The notes beneath the pieces were generated by a model. That model was not told the DNA's origin. It ran no database searches and worked only from the letters and a program-made list of their open reading frames with translations. Of a stretch of DNA of 64,000 nt, positions 28,185-36,923 are shown piece by piece (the first letter of the stretch is position 1; each line of letters starts with the position of its first letter). Origin of the DNA: AP-15 sp963781215 (GTDB lineage Bacteria > Pseudomonadota > Alphaproteobacteria > ATCC43930 > CGMCC-115725); contig CAWAFE010000028.1 in NCBI GenBank assembly GCA_963781215.1, forward strand, positions 62,001 through 126,000, read 5' to 3'. Position numbers and translations under genes: made by a program.

Positions 28185-28236
28185 GCCCTATCTTTCGTGA
28201 AAATAACGGGAGTCCGGCCGGGCGGACAATGCCCGC

Positions 28237-28767
28237 TCAGACCTTCTCGACCTGCGAATATTCGAGCTCGACCGGGGTCGCCCGGCCGAAGATCGACACC
28301 GCGACCTTGACGCGCGCCTTTTCCTCGTCGACCTCCTCGACGAGGCCGTTGAACGAGGTGAACGGGCCGTCGCAGACCCGGACCTGCTCGCCGATCTCGA
28401 AGGTGATCGAGGGCTTTGGCCGCTCGATCCCCTCCTGGATCTGGCGGATGATCCGCGCCGCCTCGCCGTCGCTGATCGGCAAGGGCCGCCCGCGGCCGCC
28501 GAGAAACCCGGTCACCTTGGCGGTGTTCTTGACCAGGTGCCAGGTCTCGTCGCTCATGTCCATCTTGACCAGCACATAGCCGGGAAAGATCTTGCGCTCG
28601 CTGCTGACCTTGGCGCCGCGCTTGACCTCGACCACCTCCTCGGTCGGCACCAGGATCTCCTCGAACCGATCGGTCCAGCCCTTCTGCTCGGCCTGCTCGG
28701 CGATCGAGGCCGCGACCTTCTTCTCGAAGCCCGAATAGACGTGGATCACATACCAGCGATTGGCCAT
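28237..28767 (-). CDS. nusG: Transcription termination/antitermination factor NusG
   Basis: NusG binds RNA polymerase and links it to Rho or to ribosomal protein S10. The start at MANRWYVIHVYSGFEKKV gives 176 residues; the extra upstream codons in the open frame are not conserved. The NGN domain includes GYVLVKMDM, and the KOW domain near residue 130 reads VCDGPFTSFNGLVEEVD. It follows secE by 16 bases. Confidence 0.97.
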   Translation of the reverse strand: MANRWYVIHVYSGFEKKVAASIAEQAEQKGWTDRFEEILVPTEEVVEVKRGAKVSSERKIFPGYVLVKMDMSDETWHLVKNTAKVTGFLGGRGRPLPISDGEAARIIRQIQEGIERPKPSITFEIGEQVRVCDGPFTSFNGLVEEVDEEKARVKVAVSIFGRATPVELEYSQVEKV

Positions 28768-28783
28768 CGCCCGTGTCCCGACC

Positions 28784-28981
28784 CTACTGCCCGAGCCCGA
28801 AAAGGAGCCGCACCACCTCGGAGAAGACCTGATCGACGACAAAGAAAAAGACGGCCGCGATGAACACCATCAGGAACACCATCGCGGTCGTGACGACCGT
28901 CTCCTTGCGGCTCGGCCAGGTGACGCGCGACGCCTCCTGTCGAACCTGGTGGATGAAATCGATCGGGCTCGTCTTTGCCAT
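28784..28981 (-). CDS. secE: Preprotein translocase subunit SecE
   Basis: SecE clamps the SecY channel in the inner membrane. The 65-residue protein is the short, single-span form found in most bacteria: an amphipathic region (FIHQVRQEASRVTWPSRKET) followed by one hydrophobic segment of about 20 residues. It lies between tRNA-Trp and nusG, a very conserved arrangement. Confidence 0.96.
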   Translation of the reverse strand: MAKTSPIDFIHQVRQEASRVTWPSRKETVVTTAMVFLMVFIAAVFFFVVDQVFSEVVRLLFGLGQ

Positions 28982-29073
28982 GACCTATCTGCACTCATAA
29001 CGCATGCGGCGGGCCCAAGCCATATGGCCCTCCGCCCACGCCGGTTCCAGGAGGAGCGTCCCGCCTCGCCGAT

Positions 29074-29149
29074 TGGCAGGAGTGGAGGGGCTCGAACCCC
29101 CAACCCCCGGTTTTGGAGACCGGTGCTCTACCAGTTGAGCTACACTCCT
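29074..29149 (-). tRNA. trpT: tRNA-Trp (CCA anticodon)
   Basis: On the minus strand the sequence folds as a complete tRNA: acceptor arm AGGAGTG pairing with CACTCCT, a D-arm with GCTCAACTGGTAGAGC, anticodon loop CTCCAAA with anticodon CCA, and T-arm GGGGGTTCGAGCCCC. The CCA tail is encoded. It precedes secE by about 90 bases, the usual place. In many relatives a second tuf gene lies upstream, which is absent here. Confidence 0.97.
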
Positions 29150-29243
29150 ATGCCACGAAAATCGAGCAACGGAGACCGCTCCGGCGCCGGCCCCGCGCCC
29201 GCCACCACTTTCTCGCCATGTCATTTGGGCTTGGTGGGGGCGC

Positions 29244-29273
29244 GTTTTAGGTGCGTTTGCCGCGCTCTGTCAA
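29244..29273 (-). promoter_or_regulatory. Promoter of the tRNA-Trp / secE / nusG unit
   Basis: On the minus strand a perfect TTGACA (29268-29273) is followed after 18 bases by TAAAAC (29244-29249), four of six matches to the -10 consensus. It is about 95 bases upstream of tRNA-Trp, in the gap after the ketopantoate-reductase-like gene. It is the most likely start point for the whole secE-rplKAJL-rpoBC run. Confidence 0.55.
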
Positions 29274-29305
29274 TCCCGTTCGCCGCCAAGCGCCCCGCGT
29301 AAGGG

Positions 29306-30374
29306 TCAGCCTGCGGCCTTGCGGTTCATCGCGATCCTTGCGTCGATCACCGCCACCGTCTGGTCGACGACGGGATGACGCATGCCGAACTGCGCGGCGA
29401 GCGTCTGCACCAGCCGGTCGGTCCGCTCGATGTTGGGCGCGCCGTTGAAGAGCGCGCGGGCGGCCGAGGACGGGCGCACCAGCCCCTGGGCGGCGGCGGC
29501 GTATTTCTCGAACGGCACCAGATCGTCGGGCGATGCGCCGAGCTTCTCGCACACGCCGCAGACCCAGTCATAGACCGAGCGCGATGTCGCGAGATCGCTG
29601 TGCACGGCCTCCTTGATCGTCACCGCCGCATCGGTATGGACGCAGCGGTAGTTGCCGGTCAGCAGCATCGCCCATTTGGCGAGCGGGACAAAGATCGACT
29701 CGTGCACCTTGAGCTTGACCGGCAGCTCGATCGGCCCATCGCCGGGATCGTACCGGGCCGCTTCGACATCCGCCTGCAGCTGCCGCAACATCGCGGTCGG
29801 GCCGTCGGCGGCAAAGCGCGCCGATTTGAAATTTGTCGGCAATGTCACCTGCAGCACGTTGATCTTTTCATCGGGCGGGCGGATCGCCTGCGGGTCCGGG
29901 CTGCACAACGTCAAAAGCCCGGGCTCGAAATTGTCCCACACCCCGGCATCGGTGTAGCAGGGCTTCAAGGTGTCGGTGGCGAGGCCCGGGATACGCTTCA
30001 TATAGGGCAGCGGCGGCATGTTCATGATCGACATGCAGGGCACCTTGGCCCTGGCCGCGCGGTCGAGCAACTCGCGCACGCCCGGCAAGCGGTATTGCGG
30101 CTCCTGCATCGCCAGGACGACGAGATCGTAATCGGCCGGGTCGACCTCGCCTGGCCCGGCCGCCGACAGGCTGCCCGGCAATTTGCGCGAGTTCGAGCTC
30201 GATCGGGTCCTTCCGGCCGCGGATCGGCATGCGCACATGGGCGCCCTCGCTGTTGAACGCCTCGACCTCGGCCGGCAGGCAAACGAGCTTTATCTTATGC
30301 CCGCCAAACAACAGCTTGACCGCCAGCAGCGAGCCGTAGGAAGCCCCCATCATCAGCACGTTGTAAGCGGTCAT
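29306..30374 (-). CDS. Ketopantoate reductase-like NAD(P)-binding protein, frameshifted
   Basis: The product resembles ApbA/PanE-type reductases: an N-terminal Rossmann segment (NVLMMGASYGSLLAVKLL) and a C-terminal helical domain with KLKVHESIFVPLAKWAMLLTGNYRC. The glycine motif is not the classical GxGxxG, so activity on ketopantoate is doubtful. The frame changes between RGRKDPIEL and NSRKLPGSLSAAGPG, near 30190-30200, by one extra base; the span is one base more than a multiple of three. The start at 30374 has an excellent GGGAGGAAGG site. It is not part of the secE operon, which starts downstream of it. Confidence 0.75.
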
Positions 30375-30460
30375 GATCCTTCCTCCCGAGCTGGGTGCCG
30401 CGCCGGCGCCGTCGCCATCTGATGCTGGACGATGCCGCAGCGCTAACGTTTCGGCAAGCC

Positions 30461-31327
30461 TCAAGGCAGGGCGGCGAGGATCGCGGCGAGCCCGGTGCGG
30501 TAATCGGGATAGCGCAGGCCGACGCCAAGCTCGGTCTTGAGCAGCCGGTTCGCGACCCGCTTGTTGTCGTCGTAGAAGCTCCGCGCCATCGGCGACAGCC
30601 CGGCCTCGGCGATCGACACCAATGGCGGCGCCGGCAGGCCGAGCAATGCCGCGGCGTGAGCCGTGACGGCCGCGGGGGGAGCTGGCTCGTCGTCGCAGAC
30701 ATTGTAGACGGCACCCGGCCGCGGCCGCGCCATCGAGGCGCTCAGGACACTCGCCAGATCATCCACATGAATGCGCGAGAACACCTGGCCCGGCTGGTCG
30801 ATCCGCCTGGCGGTGCCGGCGCGCAGCCCATCGATGGCGCTGCGGCCGGGACCGTAGATCGCCGCGAGGCGAAAGACATGGACCGGCACCCCGCGGTGGC
30901 GCCACAGATCGAGCCAGCCCTTCTCGGCGGCGACGCGGCGGCGTCCCCTTTCGCCGGTCGGCCGCAGTTCCGAGCTTTCGTCGACCCAGCCGCCGCCGCG
31001 GTCGCCGTAGACGCCGGTGGTCGACAAATAGCCGACCCAGCAGGGCGCCCTCAGCGCGGCGATGTCCGAGCCGTGCCGGGCCAGCACCGGGTCGCCCGCC
31101 GCGTCCGGCGGGACCGACACGAGGAGGTGCGTCGTCCCGTCGAGCGCCCGCGGCGGAAGCGGACAGCCGCGGTCGAACAACGCGACCGAGAACCCGGCCT
31201 CGCGCAGCGCCGCCGCCCGTTGCGCGCCGCGGCAGGTGCCGCTGACCTGCCATCCCTCAGCCGTCAGGCGCCCGGCCAGCGCGAGCGCGCTGTATCCGAG
31301 GCCAAAGCAGAACAGATGCCCGCTCAC
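30461..31327 (-). CDS. NAD-dependent epimerase/dehydratase-like protein
   Basis: A 288-residue Rossmann protein of the extended SDR group, similar to the YeeZ-type proteins of proteobacteria. The N-terminal nucleotide motif is FCFGLGYSALALAGRL. A YLSTTGVYGDRGGGWVDE segment holds the T-G-V-Y-G pattern of this subgroup, and FRLAAIYGPGRS follows. The only start matching the N-terminus is GTG at 31327, which overlaps the MFS transporter stop (GTGA), so the two genes are coupled. The substrate is unknown. Confidence 0.85.
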   Translation of the reverse strand: MSGHLFCFGLGYSALALAGRLTAEGWQVSGTCRGAQRAAALREAGFSVALFDRGCPLPPRALDGTTHLLVSVPPDAAGDPVLARHGSDIAALRAPCWVGYLSTTGVYGDRGGGWVDESSELRPTGERGRRRVAAEKGWLDLWRHRGVPVHVFRLAAIYGPGRSAIDGLRAGTARRIDQPGQVFSRIHVDDLASVLSASMARPRPGAVYNVCDDEPAPPAAVTAHAAALLGLPAPPLVSIAEAGLSPMARSFYDDNKRVANRLLKTELGVGLRYPDYRTGLAAILAALP

Positions 31328-32604
31328 GGCCGGCCGCCGGACGGGTCGGTCTCCAGGGTCAGCGCGATGCGCCGCTCCTTGAGCTTGGTGAAGCCCCAAA
31401 AGCCGCAGGAGACGACGGCGCCGACGGCGAGCGGCAGGCGCAGCCCGAAGCGCTCGCTGAGCGAGCCCATCAGCACCGCGCCGACCGCCGGCCCGGCGCG
31501 GAAGATCATACCGTAGAGCGCCATGATGCGGCCGCGCATCTGGACGTCGACCGCGGCCTGGATCAGCGTCTGGGCGCCGACCCCGGTGATCGTCATTGCT
31601 GCCCCGGCGAGAAAGACGCAAGGGAGTGCGACATAGAATCGGTCGGTCGCCGTGAAGCCGAGGATCACCAGCGAGATCACCAGGTTGTTGGCGAGCACGA
31701 GCCCGGTCAGGCCGGCGATCGCCGGCCGCAGCAGCATATAGATGGCACCAAAGATGGCGCCGAGCCCGACCGTCGAGGTCAGGGTCGCCAGACCCTCCGG
31801 CCCGCGCCCGAAGACGTGGTCGGCAAAGCCCGGGAAAAGCTCGACAAAACCGCGGGTGCCGACCGTCGTCACCGTGAAGAGCAGCAGCATCGGCGCGATT
31901 CCAGGATGCCGGCTGGCATAGGAATAGGCCTCGGCCGAGGCCTTCAGCACACTCTGGGTGGCGCCGACCGGCAGCGCCGGCAGGCCGCGCAGATTGGCCA
32001 TCGCGACGAGAAAGACGACATAGGTCGCGGCATTGACTGCAAAGGCGGCGCCGACGCTGACCTTGGCGATGACGATCCCGGCCACCGCCGGGCCGACAAA
32101 GCGGGCCGAGTTGAAGATGATGGCGTTGATCGCCAATGCCGAGGGCAAGGCCGGCCGGTCGACCAGGGTCGGGATCAGCGCCAGCCGCGAGGGCTGCGCC
32201 ATCGCGTTGAAGACGCCAAGCGTCAGGGTCAACCCGAGCAGCAACTCGATCGTGATCGCCCCGGTATAGACGAGGATCGCCAGCAGCCCCGCCTCGAGGC
32301 TGCCCGCGATCTGCGTCACCCGGATGATCCCGACCCGGTCGCGCCGATCGGCGAGTGCCCCGGCGATGGGGCTCAGAAAGACCACCGGAAAGAATTCCGC
32401 CATCGACATGATGCCGAGCCAGGTCCCGGAATGGGTCAGCGTCCAGGCGAGCCAGCCGACCGCCACCCGCTGCATCCACACGCCGATCAGCGAGACCGCG
32501 TTGCCGGCGGCGTAAATGCGGTAGTTGCGGTGGGTGAAGGCACGCGTGACGTTGCCGGCCCCGCCGGGGATCAGGCGATCACGCAAAAAGGCCGAGACGT
32601 TCAC
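31324..32604 (-). CDS. MFS transporter, EntS-like exporter group
   Basis: An inner-membrane protein with about 12 hydrophobic segments and the MFS signature between helices 2 and 3 (ALADRRDRVGIIRVTQ). The pattern HRNYRIYAAGNAVSLIGVWMQRVAVGWL near the N-terminus is typical of the enterobactin-exporter-like subgroup, whose members export varied small molecules. The start is uncertain: GTG at 32604 is used, a GTG at 32553 just before TRAFTHRNYR or a TTG at 32661 are alternatives. It is coupled to the epimerase-like gene downstream. No siderophore genes are nearby, so no substrate can be assigned. Confidence 0.85.
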   Translation of the reverse strand: MNVSAFLRDRLIPGGAGNVTRAFTHRNYRIYAAGNAVSLIGVWMQRVAVGWLAWTLTHSGTWLGIMSMAEFFPVVFLSPIAGALADRRDRVGIIRVTQIAGSLEAGLLAILVYTGAITIELLLGLTLTLGVFNAMAQPSRLALIPTLVDRPALPSALAINAIIFNSARFVGPAVAGIVIAKVSVGAAFAVNAATYVVFLVAMANLRGLPALPVGATQSVLKASAEAYSYASRHPGIAPMLLLFTVTTVGTRGFVELFPGFADHVFGRGPEGLATLTSTVGLGAIFGAIYMLLRPAIAGLTGLVLANNLVISLVILGFTATDRFYVALPCVFLAGAAMTITGVGAQTLIQAAVDVQMRGRIMALYGMIFRAGPAVGAVLMGSLSERFGLRLPLAVGAVVSCGFWGFTKLKERRIALTLETDPSGGRP

Positions 32605-32757
32605 ATGCCATCGTAGCGCCGGTCGCAATTCGGCCGCAACGAGCGCCGCGATCGGGCGCAAGCAGCGCGATGCGCGCCTTCCGACACCGCCTGCCGCACC
32701 GGGTCAACTGGATCGAGGTGCTTTCATGTTGCACCGCGGTGTGGTTGATATCCGGCC

Positions 32758-33564
32758 ATGCGCATGCAGCGACATCTGCGGGCCGGCGCCTGGGTCCTCT
32801 GCCGGCTGCTGCCGCTGGCTCTGGTCGCTGCGGCGCCGGATGCGGCCGAGGAGGACGCCGCGACCTACGAGCATTGCATGACGCTCGCCAAGCAGAAGCC
32901 GGGCGAGGCGCAACGCCTGGCACAGGCGTGGCATGAGCGGGGTGGCGCGCATCCGGCCGACCATTGCGCCGCCGTCGCGCTGATCGGGCTGGGGAAATAT
33001 CGGGAGGGGGCGACCCGCCTCGAAAGCCTGGCGGCGGCGATGGACAAGGCGCCGGTGGCGCTGCGGGCCGAGGCGCTCGACCAGGCGGGGCAGGCCTGGC
33101 TCCTCGCCGGCGACCCGGTTCGCGCCTATGCGGCCGCCGGCCGGGCGGTGGCGCTGATGCCGAACGACCCCGACATGCTGGTCGACCGCGCGGAGGCGGC
33201 GGCGTCCGTGGGCTATCTCGACAAGGCCGTGGCCGACCTCGATCGGGTGTTGAAGGCCAACCCCGCTCGGGTCGACGCGCTTATTTACCGCGCCTCGGCC
33301 TACCGTGCACTCGAACGGCTCGACCCGGCGCTCGCCGATGTCGAGAAGGCGCTGGCCGAGGCGCCGAACTCGGCGCCGGGATTGCTCGAACGCGGCAACA
33401 TCCGCCGCCTTCGGGGCGACCGGGCAGGTGCGCGCCGCGATTGGGAGCGAGTCGGCCAGATGGCACCAGGCAGCCAGGCGGACATGGCGGCGCGGGCGAA
33501 TCTCGAGCGGCTCGACGGTAGCCCGCCCAGCCCGCCGGCGGCCTCCTCCGGCCGCAGCCGCTGA
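32758..33564 (+). CDS. TPR-repeat protein with N-terminal signal
   Basis: A 268-residue protein with a hydrophobic N-terminal segment (AGAWVLCRLLPLALVAAAP) that looks like a signal peptide, so it is probably periplasmic. From about residue 85 it has three to four degenerate tetratricopeptide repeats, for example PVRAYAAAGRAVALMPNDP and LDKAVADLDRVLKANPARV. Such repeats mediate protein contacts; no partner can be named. The next gene, a xylanase, starts 30 bases later on the same strand, so they may be co-transcribed. Confidence 0.8.
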   Translation: MRMQRHLRAGAWVLCRLLPLALVAAAPDAAEEDAATYEHCMTLAKQKPGEAQRLAQAWHERGGAHPADHCAAVALIGLGKYREGATRLESLAAAMDKAPVALRAEALDQAGQAWLLAGDPVRAYAAAGRAVALMPNDPDMLVDRAEAAASVGYLDKAVADLDRVLKANPARVDALIYRASAYRALERLDPALADVEKALAEAPNSAPGLLERGNIRRLRGDRAGARRDWERVGQMAPGSQADMAARANLERLDGSPPSPPAASSGRSR

Positions 33565-33594
33565 GAGATCGCCGATCGGATAAGGGTTGGCGCG

Positions 33595-34755
33595 ATGCCG
33601 TGCGATAATGCCTGCCGCCGTCCTGTGCAGCGCCGCCGCTTCCTCGCCGCGAGCCTGGCGATGACCGGTGCCGCCTGGGCCGCGCCGTTCGGGTCGCGCG
33701 CCGGCGCGGCGCAACCCGCGGCGCTGCGCGAGCTGGCGGCGGAGAAAGGGCTTTTGTACGGCACCACGATCTCGGCCGCTCAGATCGACGGCGACCCCGC
33801 CTTTGTCAAGCTGGTAGTGCAGCAGGCCGGGATCGTCGTGCCCGAGAACGACATGAAATGGGTGCCCATGAACCGGGGCGCCCCAGGGAAGAACGATTTC
33901 GTCCCCGGCGATACGGTCGTGGGGTTCGCGGCGGAAGGCGGCCTGGCGCTGCGCGGCCACAACGTCCTGTGGTACTTTCGTACGCCGCACTGGTATTTCG
34001 ACCTACCCGGCCGACGCGAGCAGGAGCGGGTTGTCGTCGATCGGATCCGAAATCTAGTCGGCCGCTACCGCGGGCTGATCCACAGCTGGGACGTGGTCAA
34101 CGAGCCGATCGAACCCAAGGACGGCCGGCCTGACGGCCTTCGCACCGCGGTATTTCTCGAAACGCTGGGGCCCGACTATCTCGATCTTGCATACCGCGTC
34201 GCGCACGAGAGCGATCCCGGCGCCCGGCTCGTCGTCAACGAATACGATGTCGAGCTCGACACGCCGGCGCACGAGGCGCGCCGCACCGCGCTCTTGGCGC
34301 TGCTGGAGCGGATGCGGCGAACCGGCACGCCGGTCGATGCCGTCGGTATCGAAGCTCATCTCTATGCCGTCGGCGGACCGCCCTTCTCGCCCGAGCGGCT
34401 ACGGCGGTTTCTCGCCGATATCGCCGCCCTCGGCCTGACAATCCAGATCACCGAGCTTGACGTCAGCGACGAGAATGCCCCGGCCGCCACCCTTGCTCGC
34501 GACCGCGTGATAGCCGACGCCTACCGCCGTTTTCTCGACGCAGCCCTCGACGAGCCGGCGGTCAAGATGGTGGTGACCTGGGGCTTGTCAGACCGCTACA
34601 GTTGGATCGTGCGCCAGGAAACCGACCAAGCCCGGTGGCGGCCGGATAGGCTGCCTTCCCGCCCCCTTCCGTTCGACGCCGATCTCCGCGCCAAGCCGGC
34701 CTACGACGCGGTCGCGCAGGCCTTCGCGCATGCGCCGGCGCGCACCGCCGGATGA
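33595..34755 (+). CDS. GH10 endo-1,4-beta-xylanase
   Basis: Glycoside hydrolase family 10, which cuts internal beta-1,4-xylosidic bonds. The 386-residue protein has a twin-arginine signal (RRRFLAASLAMTG), so it is probably exported folded. The acid/base glutamate is E170 in SWDVVNEP and the nucleophile is E287 in ITELDV. Also present are the substrate-site residues of ENDMKW and RGHNVLW. It lies between the TPR gene and pqqA. The xylanase stop is almost adjacent to the -35 box of the pqq promoter. An export signal is known in such enzymes of non-plant-degrading bacteria too, so the natural substrate is uncertain. Confidence 0.93.
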   Translation: MPCDNACRRPVQRRRFLAASLAMTGAAWAAPFGSRAGAAQPAALRELAAEKGLLYGTTISAAQIDGDPAFVKLVVQQAGIVVPENDMKWVPMNRGAPGKNDFVPGDTVVGFAAEGGLALRGHNVLWYFRTPHWYFDLPGRREQERVVVDRIRNLVGRYRGLIHSWDVVNEPIEPKDGRPDGLRTAVFLETLGPDYLDLAYRVAHESDPGARLVVNEYDVELDTPAHEARRTALLALLERMRRTGTPVDAVGIEAHLYAVGGPPFSPERLRRFLADIAALGLTIQITELDVSDENAPAATLARDRVIADAYRRFLDAALDEPAVKMVVTWGLSDRYSWIVRQETDQARWRPDRLPSRPLPFDADLRAKPAYDAVAQAFAHAPARTAG

Positions 34756-34756
34756 G

Positions 34757-34785
34757 TTGACAGGCGAGCGGCTCGGCCCTAGCGT
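34757..34785 (+). promoter_or_regulatory. Candidate promoter of the pqq operon
   Basis: A perfect TTGACA (34757-34762) starts one base after the xylanase stop codon. It is followed after 17 bases by TAGCGT (34780-34785), which matches the -10 consensus only at three positions. The transcript would start about 30 bases before pqqA. The weak -10 suggests a regulated promoter. Confidence 0.4.
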
Positions 34786-34819
34786 GCCGCGGGTGAGAAC
34801 ATGCGGGAAAGGAACGGCC

Positions 34820-34900
34820 ATGAAGTGGAAGACCCCGGTCATCATCGAGATCGCGATCGGCCTCGAAATCAACGCCTACGCCTGCGCCGAGGTCGAATAG
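34820..34900 (+). CDS. pqqA: Coenzyme PQQ precursor peptide PqqA
   Basis: PqqA is the ribosomal peptide from which pyrroloquinoline quinone is made: a Glu and a Tyr are cross-linked and excised. The 26-codon gene has E16 and Y20 in the required E-x-x-x-Y spacing (GLEINAY) and the usual hydrophobic stretch before them. It starts at ATG after a GGAAAGGAAC site. It lies 60 bases before pqqB. The 3' end carries a 16-base exact tandem duplication just past the stop. Confidence 0.92.
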   Translation: MKWKTPVIIEIAIGLEINAYACAEVE

Positions 34901-34920
34901 CCCCGAGGTCGAATAGCCCC
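34889..34920. repeat. Two exact tandem copies of a 16-base unit at the pqqA 3' end
   Basis: The unit GAGGTCGAATAGCCCC occurs at 34889-34904 and again at 34905-34920 without change. The first copy includes the last codons and stop of pqqA, and the second lies outside the gene. It looks like a recent slippage duplication. It places a second in-frame-looking stop region after the gene but has no effect on the peptide. Confidence 0.85.
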
Positions 34921-34960
34921 AGGGCTCGACTGACGCCGGCGGTCCCGGCGAGGCGACGCG

Positions 34961-35887
34961 ATGCTGCATATCGTCGTCCTCGGCGCTGCCGCCGGCGGTG
35001 GTTTCCCGCAGTGGAACTCGAACGCACCGGCCTGTCGCCGGGCGCGAAAGGGTGATGCGGGCGCGCTTCCCCGCTCGCAGGCATCGCTCGCAGTGTCGGC
35101 GAACGAGCGCGATTGGTTCGTGCTCAACGCCTCGCCCGACCTGCGCCAGCAGATCGAGGCGACGCCGCAATTGCACCCGCGCGAAGGGCTGCGCTCGTCG
35201 CCGATCGCGGGGGTCGTCGCGACGGGCGGCGATGTCGATGCGATCGCCGGGCTGCTGCACCTGCGGGAGCGACATTCGTTTGCCGTCTTTGCCCCGGCGC
35301 GGGTGCTGGCGATCCTTGCGGCCAACCCAATCTTCGACGTTCTGGCGCCCGATTGCGTCCGGCGGGTCGAGCTGCCCCTCGAGCATTCGATGGCACTCGC
35401 CGGGCCTGCCGGCGGCTCGGGGCTTGCCGTTACTGCCTTTGCCGTGCCCGGCAAGGTGCCGCTCTACCTGGAAACGCCCGGAACGGATCCGGGGCTGAGC
35501 GAGGCCGGCGACGCCGTCGGCCTGCAAATCACCGATACGGCGAACGGCGACAGCTTTTTCTTCATCCCCGGCTGCGCGGCGATGACCGAGCCGCTTCGCC
35601 GGCGCCTTGCCGACAGCGACCTCGTTTTCTTCGACGGCACCCTGTGGCGGGACGACGAAATGATCCGGCTCGGCGTCGGCGCCAAGACCGGCAAGCGGAT
35701 GGGCCATATGAGCATCAGCGGCGAGGACGGCGCGATCGCCGCCTTCCGCGACCTCGGCGTCGGCCGCCGCATCTTCATTCATCTCAACAATTCGAACCCG
35801 GTGCTGGTCGCCGATTCGCCCGAGCGGCGCCAGGTTGAAGCCGCCGGCTGGGAAGTCGCCTGGGACGGCATGGAGGTGCGGCTGTGA
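34961..35887 (+). CDS. pqqB: PQQ biosynthesis protein PqqB
   Basis: PqqB is a metallo-beta-lactamase-fold protein that acts in a late hydroxylation step of PQQ formation. The 308-residue protein begins MLHIVVLGAAAGGGFPQWN, the family signature, and has NASPDLRQQIEATP and the metal-region sequence GHMSISGEDGAIAAF. In the segment GGDVDAIAGLLHLRE the position usually occupied by His in a D-H pair is Ala. It starts at ATG and ends overlapping pqqC (GTGA). Confidence 0.95.
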   Translation: MLHIVVLGAAAGGGFPQWNSNAPACRRARKGDAGALPRSQASLAVSANERDWFVLNASPDLRQQIEATPQLHPREGLRSSPIAGVVATGGDVDAIAGLLHLRERHSFAVFAPARVLAILAANPIFDVLAPDCVRRVELPLEHSMALAGPAGGSGLAVTAFAVPGKVPLYLETPGTDPGLSEAGDAVGLQITDTANGDSFFFIPGCAAMTEPLRRRLADSDLVFFDGTLWRDDEMIRLGVGAKTGKRMGHMSISGEDGAIAAFRDLGVGRRIFIHLNNSNPVLVADSPERRQVEAAGWEVAWDGMEVRL

Positions 35888-36624
35888 CCGAGGGGATGCT
35901 GTCGCCGGCCGAGCTCGAAGCGCAGCTGCACGCGATCGGCGCCGAGCGCTACCACCACCGCCATCCGTTCCATCACCTGATGCGTGACGGCAGGCTCGAT
36001 CGCGGCCAAATCCAGGCCTGGGCGCTCAACCGCTATTATTATCAGGCCCGTATTCCGGCGAAGGACGCGTTTCTGGTCGCTCGGCTGCCGACCCCGGCAT
36101 TGCGGCGGGAATGGCGGCGGCGGATTCTCGACCATGACGGCGACGACGAGAACACCGGCGGCATCGCCCGCTGGCTGAAATTGACCGAGGGCCTTGGCCT
36201 CGACCGCGATTATGTGGTCTCGACCGCCGGGCTGTTGCCGGCGACCCGCTTTGCCGTAGACGCCTATGTCAATTTCGTCCGCGACCGGCCGCTCCTGGAG
36301 GCGGTCGCCTCGTGCCTGACCGAGATGTTCTCGCCCGAGATCATCGCTGAGCGGGTCGACGGCATGCTGCGCAACTACGATTTCGTCAGCCGCGACACGC
36401 TCGCCTATTTCACGCCACGGCTGACCCAGGCGCCGACCGACGTCGCCTTTGCGCTCTCCTATGTCAAGGAGCACGCCGACACCCCGGAAAAACAAAGGGC
36501 GGTGCTCGACACCTTGCGCTTCAAATGCGACGTGCTGTGGGCCCAGCTCGACGCGCTTCATTTCGCCTATGTCGAGCCGGGCCTGGTGCCGCCGGGCGCT
36601 TTCGTCCCCGAGAAGAGCGGGTGA
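35884..36624 (+). CDS. pqqC: Pyrroloquinoline-quinone synthase PqqC
   Basis: PqqC catalyses the last step: cofactor-free ring closure and oxidation to PQQ. The 246-residue protein has the active-site residues of the family, including HPFHHLM near the N-terminus, NRYYYQARIPAKDA, and the C-terminal Tyr/His-bearing helix SYVKEHADTPEKQ. It starts with GTG and overlaps pqqB by four bases (GTGA), so translation is coupled. Confidence 0.96.
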   Translation: MTEGMLSPAELEAQLHAIGAERYHHRHPFHHLMRDGRLDRGQIQAWALNRYYYQARIPAKDAFLVARLPTPALRREWRRRILDHDGDDENTGGIARWLKLTEGLGLDRDYVVSTAGLLPATRFAVDAYVNFVRDRPLLEAVASCLTEMFSPEIIAERVDGMLRNYDFVSRDTLAYFTPRLTQAPTDVAFALSYVKEHADTPEKQRAVLDTLRFKCDVLWAQLDALHFAYVEPGLVPPGAFVPEKSG

Positions 36625-36923
36625 GCGAAGCCGGCCGTCCCGAGCGCAGCCGGGTGGAAGGCGGCACCGTCCTGCGCTTTGCCCCGCATGCCAGGTTCCG
36701 CTTTGACCAGACGCGCCAGGCCTGGATCGTGCTGGCGCCGGAGCGGCTTCTGCTGCCGGACGAGCAGGCGGTCGAAATCCTCCGCCTTGTCGACGGCGAG
36801 CGCGCAGTCGACGCAATCGTCGACGATCTGGCGCGCCGCTTCGAGGCGCCGCGCGAAATCGTCGCCGGCGATGTCCTGCCGATGCTGCAGGACCTCGTCG
36901 ACAAGAAGGTGCTGCGCCTGTGA
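36621..36923 (+). CDS. pqqD: PQQ peptide chaperone PqqD
   Basis: PqqD is the small chaperone that binds PqqA and presents it to PqqE. The 100-residue protein has the winged-helix RRE features: FAPHARFRFDQTRQAWIVLAPER, a DEQAVEILRLVDGERAVDAIV segment and a C-terminal LQDLVDKKVL. It starts with GTG at 36621, overlapping pqqC (GTGA). The frame runs further upstream inside pqqC but that part is not conserved. Confidence 0.94.
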   Translation: MSEAGRPERSRVEGGTVLRFAPHARFRFDQTRQAWIVLAPERLLLPDEQAVEILRLVDGERAVDAIVDDLARRFEAPREIVAGDVLPMLQDLVDKKVLRL

